Shown here one piece after another: positions 1-7,318 of a DNA stretch of 41,629 nt. The stretch spans positions 1 through 41,629 of the forward strand of contig SHBC01000004.1 of assembly GCA_004213025.1 (NCBI GenBank). Reading direction: 5' to 3'. Origin of the DNA: SAR116 cluster bacterium. GTDB taxonomy: Bacteria; Pseudomonadota; Alphaproteobacteria; Puniceispirillales; Puniceispirillaceae. Numbering within the stretch: position 1 is the stretch's first letter; every line of letters starts with the position of its first letter. Position numbers and translations under genes: made by a program. The notes below the pieces were generated by a model. That model did no database searches, was not told the DNA's origin, and saw nothing but the letters and a program-made list of their open reading frames with translations.

Positions 1-1056
1 AACGTGCCCGCCGAGATTGGCCAGCAGATCAGGGACAAGGTTCTGGCGATGGGATTCTACGCCGCCAATTTCCCGGAATCGGTCGGCGGCGGCGGGCTGA
101 ACAATCTGGAATTCGCGCTTCTCGAACGTGAGCTTGGGCGCGGCTCGATGGCGCTGACGCATTTCTTCGGGCGCCCGCAAAACATCCTGATGGCCTGTGA
201 GGGCGACCAGATCGAGCGCTATCTGATGCCGGCGGTGCGCGGCGAGAGGATGGACGCGCTGGCGATGACAGAACCGGATGCCGGCTCGGACGTGCGCGGC
301 ATGAGCACGACAGCCCGCCGCGATGGCGGCGACTGGGTGCTGAACGGCACCAAGCATTTCATCTCCGGCGGCGACCATGCCGATTTCTTCATCGTCTTCG
401 TTGCCACCGGCGTCGATGACACGCCGCACGGGCCAAAGAAGCGAATCACCTGTTTCCTCGTCGATCGCGGCCATCCGGGATTCGAGGTGCTGCCGGGATA
501 CAAATCCGTCTCGCATGCCGGCTATCACAATGTGATCCTGAAATTCGAGGATTGCCGGCTTGCCGACAATCAGGTTCTTGGCGCCGTCGATGGCGGGTTC
601 GAGGTGATGAACACCTGGCTTTACGCCACCCGTATCACCGTCGCGACGATGTGTGTAGGGCGCGCGCGCCGGGCCTTTGACTATGCGCTGAACTACGCTG
701 TGGAGCGAAAACAGTTCGGCAAGCAGATCGGCAAGTTCCAGGGCGTCGGCTTCAAGCTTGCCGACATGGTGACCGAGATCGACGCCGCCGACTGGCTGAC
801 CCTGTCGGCGGCCTGGCGGCTTGACCAGGGGCTGCCGGCAAACCGCGAGATTGCCTCGGCAAAGCTCTATGCCTCGGAAATGCTGGCCCGTGTCACCGAT
901 GAGGCGATTCAGGTCTATGGCGGCATGGGGCTGATGGATGATCTGCCGCTGGCCCGCTTCTGGCGCGATGCGCGGGTGGAGAGGATCTGGGACGGCACGT
1001 CGGAAATCCAGCGCCACATCATCAGCCGCGAGCTTCTGCGCCCGCTCGGGGGCTAG
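1..1056 (+). CDS. Acyl-CoA dehydrogenase, 5' end cut by window
   Basis: FAD-dependent alpha,beta-dehydrogenation of an acyl-CoA. The reading frame is open to base 1 and family members are about 380-390 residues, so roughly 30-40 N-terminal residues lie outside; the GTG at 4 is probably not the start. Visible family landmarks are the AMTEPDAGSD flavin/substrate motif, the ERKQFGKQI motif, and the C-terminal YGGMG and RDARVERIWDGTSEIQR block. Where MCAD-type enzymes have the catalytic Glu (xEGT), this protein has Asp (WDGT, about residue 331 of the visible frame). It is followed after 2 bp by an ADP-forming CoA ligase and then a CaiD-like hydratase, so the substrate is probably the ligase product. 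A CaiA-like role on a betaine-type CoA ester is inferred from the neighbours. Confidence 0.93.
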   Translation, partial: NVPAEIGQQIRDKVLAMGFYAANFPESVGGGGLNNLEFALLERELGRGSMALTHFFGRPQNILMACEGDQIERYLMPAVRGERMDALAMTEPDAGSDVRGMSTTARRDGGDWVLNGTKHFISGGDHADFFIVFVATGVDDTPHGPKKRITCFLVDRGHPGFEVLPGYKSVSHAGYHNVILKFEDCRLADNQVLGAVDGGFEVMNTWLYATRITVATMCVGRARRAFDYALNYAVERKQFGKQIGKFQGVGFKLADMVTEIDAADWLTLSAAWRLDQGLPANREIASAKLYASEMLARVTDEAIQVYGGMGLMDDLPLARFWRDARVERIWDGTSEIQRHIISRELLRPLGG

Positions 1057-1058
1057 GA

Positions 1059-3080
1059 ATGCGGGACCTGTCGCGCCTGTTCAGACCCCGTTCGATTGCC
1101 GTGTTTGGCGGCTGGTGGGCGGAAAATGTCGTCGCGCAATGTCTGAAATCGGGGTTTGACGGCGATATCTGGCCGGTGCATCCGACTCGCGCCGAGATTG
1201 GCGGCGTTGCCTGCCTGCCGGGCCTTGATGATCTTCCCGCCGCGCCCGACGCCGCCTTTCTGGGGATCAACCGCAACGCCGCCATCGAGGTGGCCGGCCA
1301 GCTATCTGCCATGGGATGTGGCGGGGCTGTCTGCTTTGCGTCCGGCTTTGCCGAGACAGGCGATGAGGCCTTGCAGCAGGCGCTTGTCACGGCGGCCGGG
1401 GAGATGCCGTTGCTGGGGCCGAACTGCTATGGCGTTCTGAACTATCTGGACGGCGCGATGCTGTGGCCTGACCAGCATGGCGGGCGGGCGGTTGATCGCG
1501 GCGTTGCCATCATCAGCCAGTCATCGAACATCGCCATCAATATCAGCATGCAGGCGCGCGGTCTGCCAATCGCCTATATTGCCTGCGTCGGCAACCAGGC
1601 GCAGACAAGCCTGACCGACATGGCACGAAGCCTTCTTGCCGATGACCGGGTCACGGCGGCGGGTCTCTATATCGAGGGAATCATCGATCCGGTGGATTTC
1701 GCTGGCATGGCTGAAGAGGCCGCTGCGATGGGTAAATCCATCATCGCCATCAAGGCCGGCAAGACCGCCGCCTCGCAGACAGCCGCCAGTTCCCACACCG
1801 CCGCGCTGGCCGGTGACGGCGCGGCCTCATCCGCCTTTCTCGCCCGCTGCGGCGTCATCGAGGCCGCCGCGCCGGAGGACATGCTGGAAGCGCTGAAGCT
1901 TGTTCATGCGCTTGGCAGGTTGCCCGGCAGGCGGGTCACCGCGATGTGCTGTTCGGGCGGCGAGGCCGGGCTGGCGGCGGACCTGGCGGCAGGCCATGAT
2001 CTGGACTGGCCAGCCATTCCGGCGCCGAATCTGAAACGGCTTGCCGAGACATTGGGGCCGCTGGTGGCGCTGGCCAACCCGCTCGACTACCACACCTTCA
2101 TCTGGGGCGATGAGCAGAAGATGACCGACGCCTTTGCCGCGATGATGGGCGACTGGGTCGACCTGTCGGTTCTGGTGATCGATTTTCCGCGCGCCGACCG
2201 CTGCAGTGATGAGGCCTGGCATCCGGCAGTGGCGGCGATGAAGCGCGCCGGCGAGATAACCGGCACCCATGTCGCCTGTCTTGGCAGCCTTGCCGAGGGG
2301 ATCCCGGACAGCTGGGCCACCCGAATGATGGATGACGGGATTGTGCCGCTGAACGGTTTCGCGCACGGCCTTCGCGCCATCGAACTGGCGGCAATGCCAG
2401 ATGTGGCTGGTGGCTGGCGCCCGCACGCCGCCGGGCCGGCCCCGACAGATCGCCAGCTGATCGACGAGGCGGCGGCGAAAGCCATTCTCGCCAGCGCGGG
2501 TATCACCGTGCCGGCAGGTATCCGCGCCGACGGGCCGGCTGATATCGCCGCCGCCGCTGCCGGCCTGACACCGCCCCTGGCGCTGAAAGGTCTTGGCCAT
2601 GCGCATAAGAGCGATGCCGGCCTTGTCCGGCTCGGGCTCGATGCCGATGACCTGCTTGCCGCGGCTGAAGACATGTCGGCGGCCACCGGCTTTCTGGTTG
2701 AGGAAATGGCACCGCCGCCGGTGGCTGAACTGCTTGTCGGGCTGCGCCGCGATCCGGTCTATGGGCTGACGCTGAGCCTTGGCATGGGCGGCACCGCCGC
2801 CGAACTTCTGGGCGATGTCGTCACGCTGGTCCTGCCGGCGACTGGCGACGAGATCCGGGCGGCGTTGTTGCAATTGCGGCTGGCACCGCTGCTGACCGGC
2901 TATCGCGGCCGGGATGCGGCCGATATCGACGCCGCCATCAACGCCGTGCAAACTCTGTGCGGGATCATCACCGCCAATCCGGATTTCGACGAGATTGAGG
3001 TCAACCCGCTGATGCTGGCGCCTGCAGGCGGCGGCGCGCTGGCGGTCGATGCGGTGATATGGAAGACTGACGCCGAGTGA
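1059..3080 (+). CDS. ADP-forming acyl-CoA synthetase (acetate-CoA ligase family)
   Basis: Single-chain (673 aa) NDP-forming acyl-CoA synthetase that activates a carboxylic acid with ATP and CoA through acyl-phosphate and phosphohistidine intermediates. Domains in order: CoA-binding Rossmann domain (about 5-130), two CoA-ligase domains (about 150-440; the SHTAALAG motif carries the expected phospho-His, His246), and a C-terminal ATP-grasp domain (about 455-673) ending in EVNPLML. The ATG lies 2 bp after the dehydrogenase stop, giving tight coupling. It occupies the place that CaiC (AMP-forming) has in the enterobacterial carnitine operon, so it probably makes the CoA thioester used by its two neighbours. 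The substrate cannot be read from the sequence. Confidence 0.9.
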   Translation: MRDLSRLFRPRSIAVFGGWWAENVVAQCLKSGFDGDIWPVHPTRAEIGGVACLPGLDDLPAAPDAAFLGINRNAAIEVAGQLSAMGCGGAVCFASGFAETGDEALQQALVTAAGEMPLLGPNCYGVLNYLDGAMLWPDQHGGRAVDRGVAIISQSSNIAINISMQARGLPIAYIACVGNQAQTSLTDMARSLLADDRVTAAGLYIEGIIDPVDFAGMAEEAAAMGKSIIAIKAGKTAASQTAASSHTAALAGDGAASSAFLARCGVIEAAAPEDMLEALKLVHALGRLPGRRVTAMCCSGGEAGLAADLAAGHDLDWPAIPAPNLKRLAETLGPLVALANPLDYHTFIWGDEQKMTDAFAAMMGDWVDLSVLVIDFPRADRCSDEAWHPAVAAMKRAGEITGTHVACLGSLAEGIPDSWATRMMDDGIVPLNGFAHGLRAIELAAMPDVAGGWRPHAAGPAPTDRQLIDEAAAKAILASAGITVPAGIRADGPADIAAAAAGLTPPLALKGLGHAHKSDAGLVRLGLDADDLLAAAEDMSAATGFLVEEMAPPPVAELLVGLRRDPVYGLTLSLGMGGTAAELLGDVVTLVLPATGDEIRAALLQLRLAPLLTGYRGRDAADIDAAINAVQTLCGIITANPDFDEIEVNPLMLAPAGGGALAVDAVIWKTDAE

Positions 3081-3092
3081 GGAGGCATCATC

Positions 3093-3890
3093 ATGAGCGA
3101 GACACCAGACCAGACCGTCACCACCCGTACCGAGGGCCATGTCTTTGAGGTAACGCTGGACAGGCCAAAGGCGAACGCCATCGACCTTGTCACCTCACAG
3201 CATATGGGAAAGGTATTCCAGTCCTTCCGCGATGATCCGGAATTGCGGGTCTGTATCATCCGCACCGCTGGCGAGAAATTCTTTTCCGCCGGATGGGATC
3301 TGAAGGCCGCGGCGGCCGGTGATTCGGTGGTTGGCGATTATGGCGTCGGCGGTTTTGCCGGGCTGCAGGAACTTCGCGACCTCAACAAGCCGGTGATCGC
3401 CGCTGTCGAGGGGATGTGTGTCGGCGGCGGGTTTGAGCTGGCGCTGTCCTGCGACCTGATCCTCGCCACCGAGGCGTCGAGCTTCGCGCTGCCGGAGATT
3501 CGCGCTGGCACCCTTGCCGACGCCGCGACCATCAAGCTGCCGAAGCGGATACCCTATCATGTGGCGATGGACATGCTTCTGACCGGCCGCTGGATGGATT
3601 GCGAGGAGGCGCATCGCTGGGGTCTTGTCACCGAAAAACTGGCCGACGGGCCGGCGCTGTATGAGCGGGCGTGGGAGCTGGCGCGGCTTCTGGCCTCAGG
3701 GCCGCCGCTTGTCTTCGCGGCGATCAAGGAGGTGGCGCGCGAGGCCGAGGCGATGAAGTTCCAGGACGCGATGAACCGGGTTACCAAGATGCAGTTGCCG
3801 ACCGTCGACAGGCTGTATAATTCGGAGGACGGGATGGAAGGCTTCCGCGCCTTTGCCGAAAAGCGCGAGCCTGTCTGGAAAGGCCGCTAG
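3093..3890 (+). CDS. caiD: Enoyl-CoA hydratase family, carnitinyl-CoA dehydratase (CaiD-like)
   Basis: Crotonase-fold protein of 265 aa, the usual CaiD length. From memory it resembles E. coli CaiD over its whole length: LDRPKANAID near the start, GEKFFSAGWDLKAAA (oxyanion loop), GGFAGL, VGGGFELALSCD, FALPEIRAG, and the shared C-terminus AFAEKREPVWKGR. The two crotonase glutamates are present as Glu115 (GFELAL) and Glu135 (LPE). CaiD reversibly hydrates crotonobetainyl-CoA to L-carnitinyl-CoA. The segment after Glu135, usually VPDSGG, reads LADAAT here, so specificity may differ. AGGAGG lies just upstream of the ATG, 12 bp after the ligase, as last gene of the operon. Confidence 0.88.
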   Translation: MSETPDQTVTTRTEGHVFEVTLDRPKANAIDLVTSQHMGKVFQSFRDDPELRVCIIRTAGEKFFSAGWDLKAAAAGDSVVGDYGVGGFAGLQELRDLNKPVIAAVEGMCVGGGFELALSCDLILATEASSFALPEIRAGTLADAATIKLPKRIPYHVAMDMLLTGRWMDCEEAHRWGLVTEKLADGPALYERAWELARLLASGPPLVFAAIKEVAREAEAMKFQDAMNRVTKMQLPTVDRLYNSEDGMEGFRAFAEKREPVWKGR

Positions 3891-3909
3891 TCCTGCGTAA
3901 GCCGGTTGA

Positions 3910-4905
3910 TCAGATCAATTCGCGGATGGTTTCGACAAGCGTCGCATTGATCGCCCGCGGCCCGGTATCAAGCCTGTTCTGATGCCGGCGGGTCCCGGGG
4001 ATACGCACCCCGTCAAGGCTGGTCAGCCGGTCCATGAAATCATCGACATGCGATTCCCATCCCGCACCGGCAATCAGCTCGGGTGACAGCGCGATCACCA
4101 TCTCGCCGCCACGCGGCGGACCGCCATCGCCATTGTCATGCTCTTTCGCCTCATAGCTGAACCGCTCACCGGTCAGCCCGGCGGCCAGCAATTCAACCAT
4201 CAGCGCGATGGCTGATCCCTTGTAGCCACCAAAGGGCAACAGCACGCCCTTGGCGATCTCGGCCGGGTCGGTTGTGGCGTTGCCATCAGCATCAAGCCCG
4301 GTGCCCAGCGGCACTTCGCGCCCGTCGCGGGCGGCAATCTGGATATCCCCCATCGCCATCGACGCGGTGGCCATGTCATAGCAGACAGGCGTCTTGCCTG
4401 GCCGCGGCCAGGCAAAGGAAATCGGATTGGTGCCGAACAGCTTTTCGGCTGTGCCAACTGGCGCCACCATCGGCATATAGGCGGTGCAGGCAATGCCGAC
4501 GAGCCCGCGATCGGCAAGATATTCCGTCTCCGGCCACAACGCGGCGAAATGATGAATGCCGGTCAGCGACAGCGCGGCAACACCGATTTCGGCCGCCGCC
4601 TCGGCAAGCACCGGCAGGGCGGTGGCCTGGGCCAGCGGCGCGAAACAGCCATGCCCCTCGCACTGGATGATGGCCGGCGTCCTGCGCGTCACGGTGGGGC
4701 GCGCCTTGCCATCGACCTTGCCGCTTCGCAAGGCCTTCACATAGCCGGGAATGCGGAACATCCCGTGCGAGTGCGAGCCGTCACGTTCCGCCCGCATGAC
4801 GATGTCGGCCAGCGCGGCGGCATTCGCCTCGTCGCAGCCATTCTTCATCATCGCCTCATGCGCAAGCGCATGGATTTCATCCAATGTCAGACTGGTCTTG
4901 CTCAT
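3910..4905 (-). CDS. dpkA: Ldh2/MDH2-family imine reductase, DpkA-like
   Basis: NAD(P)H-dependent oxidoreductase of the type 2 malate/lactate dehydrogenase family, 331 aa. Family motifs are SHSHGMFRIPGY, IHHFAALWPE, FGTNPISFAWPRPG and LLPFGGYKGSAIALMVELL. The HFAALWPE and AWPRPG stretches fit the delta1-piperideine-2-carboxylate / delta1-pyrroline-2-carboxylate reductase branch (DpkA: D-lysine, hydroxyproline and related cyclic imino acids) better than true malate dehydrogenases. GGAG lies 9 nt before the ATG. It is second in a minus-strand operon 24 bp after a class II aldolase-like gene, which suggests both process one catabolic intermediate. Exact substrate unknown; ureidoglycolate- or sulfolactate-type dehydrogenase is the main alternative. 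Confidence 0.85.
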   Translation of the reverse strand: MSKTSLTLDEIHALAHEAMMKNGCDEANAAALADIVMRAERDGSHSHGMFRIPGYVKALRSGKVDGKARPTVTRRTPAIIQCEGHGCFAPLAQATALPVLAEAAAEIGVAALSLTGIHHFAALWPETEYLADRGLVGIACTAYMPMVAPVGTAEKLFGTNPISFAWPRPGKTPVCYDMATASMAMGDIQIAARDGREVPLGTGLDADGNATTDPAEIAKGVLLPFGGYKGSAIALMVELLAAGLTGERFSYEAKEHDNGDGGPPRGGEMVIALSPELIAGAGWESHVDDFMDRLTSLDGVRIPGTRRHQNRLDTGPRAINATLVETIRELI

Positions 4906-4929
4906 GATGGTTCACTCCAAATCCTGGAC

Positions 4930-5718
4930 TCAGTGCCGGTAGTCCGGCTCTTCCTCATCCAGGATATCGCGGATGGCCTGCATGTGCTTCAGCGGCCCAC
5001 CCTCGTAATTCTCCCACTGCTGGGCGGTTTTCTCGGCCACACCCTCATCGAGGACCGACAGCTCAAGGCCGCTTGCCAGCGCCGTCATATAGGTGCGGCA
5101 GCCGCGCTCATAATGATAGGCGAGATCGAACGCCACCGCCGGCGAATCACCGACGGTCATGAAACCGTGATTGCCCATCATCATCATCATCTTGTTGCCA
5201 AGCAGCGTCGACAGCCGTTCAGCCTCGTCGCCAAGCCCCATGCCGTCAAACCCGCCATCGATGGCAACCCGGTTGTGGAAGCGTGCCGTCGTCTGGTCGA
5301 CCGCCGGCAGAACCGGCGATTTCACCGCACTGAGCGCGGTGGCGTAATGCGAATGAAGATGCACGATGCAGCGCGCCTGCGGGTTGTTGCGGTGCATGGC
5401 ACCATGGATGGCCCAGGCGGTGGCATCGATATGCGGGCGCACCGAATCATCGAGCTTGCGCGCATCGACCAGCAGCATGTCGCTTGCCTTCAGCTTTGAG
5501 AAATGGATGCCATAGGGGTTCATCAGGAACATCTGCCCATCATCCGAGACAGCATAGGAGAAGTGATTCGAAATCCCCTCATGCATGCCCTCACGCGCCG
5601 TCCAGCGAAAGATCGCCGCCAGGTCGCGGCGTGCCTCGTCAATCCCCGCCCCGTCAATCACCGACTCGTCAAACCCCGCCTCGTTGATGTCGCTCTGTTT
5701 GATGTTGGAAGCCGTCAT
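4930..5718 (-). CDS. Class II aldolase/adducin family protein
   Basis: Zinc-dependent class II aldolase/adducin-fold protein, about 262 aa from the chosen start. The metal site is visible as HLHSHYATALSAV plus a third histidine in MGNHGFMTVG; NHFSYAVSDDG near the N-terminus is also typical. I chose the ATG at 5718 because an AAGGGGGG tract lies 7 nt upstream; the in-frame ATG at 5724 is too close to it. Members cleave or epimerise phosphorylated sugars or decarboxylate or hydrate small acids, and the substrate cannot be assigned. The N-terminus (about residues 7-28) is built from a five-residue repeat encoded by a 15-bp DNA repeat, and a run of five Met codons precedes the third zinc histidine. 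First gene of the operon with the DpkA-like reductase, divergent from the BetB-like gene. Confidence 0.85.
   Translation of the reverse strand: MTASNIKQSDINEAGFDESVIDGAGIDEARRDLAAIFRWTAREGMHEGISNHFSYAVSDDGQMFLMNPYGIHFSKLKASDMLLVDARKLDDSVRPHIDATAWAIHGAMHRNNPQARCIVHLHSHYATALSAVKSPVLPAVDQTTARFHNRVAIDGGFDGMGLGDEAERLSTLLGNKMMMMMGNHGFMTVGDSPAVAFDLAYHYERGCRTYMTALASGLELSVLDEGVAEKTAQQWENYEGGPLKHMQAIRDILDEEEPDYRH
5176..5190 (-). repeat. Trinucleotide run (CAT)5 encoding five Met
   Basis: Five exact CAT triplets on the plus strand encode five consecutive methionines just before the GNHGF zinc motif of the class II aldolase. A run of identical codons beside a metal ligand is a potential slippage site that stays in frame. 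Confidence 0.85.
5638..5697. repeat. 15-bp tandem repeat, 3-4 copies, in aldolase N-terminus
   Basis: Units start at 5638, 5653, 5668 and 5683. The first three share GTCAA followed by a C-rich half; the fourth is more diverged. On the coding strand they give the pentad pattern SDIN-EAGFD-ESVID-GAGID-E. The unit is a multiple of 3, so copy number can change without a frameshift. Confidence 0.8.
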
Positions 5719-5776
5719 CGCCATGCCCCCCTTGATGTCCGATGGATGATCAAGCCTGCCGCACGTAACCCCGCTT

Positions 5777-5826
5777 CGCAACGCAAAACTGACAGCCTGT
5801 TCGTGACCGGCGTTTTAGCGGTTGCG
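5777..5826. promoter_or_regulatory. Imperfect inverted repeat between divergent catabolic genes
   Basis: Arms CGCAACGCAAAAC (5777-5789) and GTTTTAGCGGTTGCG (5812-5826) are inverted copies with two single-base insertions, separated by 22 nt. They lie in the 158-bp gap between the divergent aldolase and betB-like genes, where a shared operator would be expected. A transcription-factor site is inferred; the regulator is unknown (the GbdR-type protein at 12880 is one candidate). Confidence 0.35.
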
Positions 5827-5876
5827 CCGGGACCGGTGGCGCGGTGAAATGGCGCCAGGACGAACAGGAGCGTAAG

Positions 5877-7307
5877 ATGCAGATCTGCAGATCGCTTGTC
5901 GGCGGCAAACCCGTCGCCGGCACGGCACCCGCAATCGACAAGATCTATCCGGCCACCGGCGAGGTGATCGCCAGGATCGAGCCTGCCGACGCGTCTGTTC
6001 TTGACCAGGCGGTCACAACGGCCGCCGCCGCGCAGAGCGAATGGGCGGCCCGCGGCAGCCATGAACGGGGGCGGATTCTGGGGCGCGCCGCACAGCTTTT
6101 GCGCGAGAATAATGACGAGCTGGCACGGCTTGAGGTCATGGATGTCGGCAAATGCCTTGGCGAGGCGGTGTCGGCCGATGTGCCAAGCGGGGCCGACGCG
6201 ATGGAATTTTTCGGCGCGCTGGCGCAAACAGGCACCGGCGACATGCGCCGGTACCCCGATGCCATCGCCTATTGCGAGCGCGTGCCGCTTGGTGTCTGCG
6301 CCGGCATTGGCGCCTGGAACTACCCGGTGCAGATTGCCTGCTGGAAGGCCGCACCGGCACTTGCCGCCGGCAATGCCTTCATCCTGAAACCGTCGGAGAT
6401 GACGCCGCTGACAGCGCATATGGTCGCCGACCTGCTTCATCAGGCGGGACTTCCTGACGGGCTTTTCCAGATTGTCCATGGCGACCACAGGATCGGGCGC
6501 GCCATCTGCGCGCATCCCGGCATCGCCAAGATCTCGCTGACCGGCGGTGTCGATACCGGCAGGCTGATCATGGGCCAGTCGGCCGGGACATTGAAGAAGG
6601 TGACGCTGGAACTTGGCGGCAAGTCGCCGCTGATCGTTTTTGCCGATGCCGATTTCGACCTTGCCGTACAGACCGCGCTTGACGCCAATTTCTACACCGC
6701 CGGCGAGGTCTGTTCGAACGCCACGCGGGTCTTTGTCGAAGCCAGCATCGCCGCCGATTTCGAGGCGGCACTTGTCGAGCGCGCCCGCGCCATGCGGGTC
6801 GGCGACCCGATGGCCGAGGATGTGCAGATGGGGGCGCTGATTTCAGAGCCGCACCTTCTGAAGGTTCTTGATTATGTCGATGGCGGCATGGCTGAGGGCG
6901 CCACCCTTGCCGCTGGCGGCAAACGGATCCACCCGCAGGGATTCGAGAATGGCTATTTCATGGAACCGACCATCCTGACCGGCTGCCGGGATGACATGCG
7001 GCATGTCAGGGAGGAAATCTTCGGGCCGGTAATGTCAGTACTGACCTTCGCGGATGAGGAGGCGGCGATTGCCCGCGCGAATGCCACCAGCTTTGGTCTC
7101 GGCGCCGGGCTGATCACCACCGATCTGGCACGCGCGCACCGTGTTGCGAGCCGGCTCGAGAGCGGCAATGTCTGGGTCAACACCTACAATATCCTGCCGC
7201 CGGGATTGCCCTTCGGCGGGGTCAAGCAATCGGGCTTTGGCCGCGAGAACAGCGCCTACTCGCTGGAAGCCTACAGCGAGATCAAGACCACCTATATCCA
7301 GCTTTAG
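5877..7307 (+). CDS. betB: Betaine-aldehyde dehydrogenase-like ALDH
   Basis: NAD(P)-dependent aldehyde dehydrogenase, 476 aa. It resembles E. coli BetB throughout: GAWNYPVQIACWKAAPALAAGN (Asn148 oxyanion), KPSE (Lys171), ELGGKSPLIVF (Glu245), the catalytic Cys279 in GEVCSNATRVFV, REEIFGPVMS, and SGFGREN near the end. BetB oxidises betaine aldehyde to glycine betaine; close relatives act on 4-trimethylaminobutyraldehyde, so both are possible. The ATG at 5877 is chosen because AGGAG lies 6 nt upstream; an upstream in-frame ATG at 5844 has no such site. Divergent from the aldolase/DpkA operon. No betA or betI is adjacent, so a classic choline operon is not present here. Confidence 0.85.
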   Translation: MQICRSLVGGKPVAGTAPAIDKIYPATGEVIARIEPADASVLDQAVTTAAAAQSEWAARGSHERGRILGRAAQLLRENNDELARLEVMDVGKCLGEAVSADVPSGADAMEFFGALAQTGTGDMRRYPDAIAYCERVPLGVCAGIGAWNYPVQIACWKAAPALAAGNAFILKPSEMTPLTAHMVADLLHQAGLPDGLFQIVHGDHRIGRAICAHPGIAKISLTGGVDTGRLIMGQSAGTLKKVTLELGGKSPLIVFADADFDLAVQTALDANFYTAGEVCSNATRVFVEASIAADFEAALVERARAMRVGDPMAEDVQMGALISEPHLLKVLDYVDGGMAEGATLAAGGKRIHPQGFENGYFMEPTILTGCRDDMRHVREEIFGPVMSVLTFADEEAAIARANATSFGLGAGLITTDLARAHRVASRLESGNVWVNTYNILPPGLPFGGVKQSGFGRENSAYSLEAYSEIKTTYIQL

Positions 7308-7318
7308 ACGGACACCGC

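Noticed and set aside
1827..3140. 437-aa open frame antisense to the acyl-CoA synthetase
   Set aside because: Its translation is rich in R, H, Q, A and G with no domain I recognise. It mirrors the codon phase of the well-identified sense gene, a usual artefact of high GC.
4549..5499. 316-aa plus-strand frame across the DpkA-like and aldolase genes
   Set aside because: It crosses two recognised minus-strand genes and is His/Arg-rich with no recognisable fold; shadow frame.
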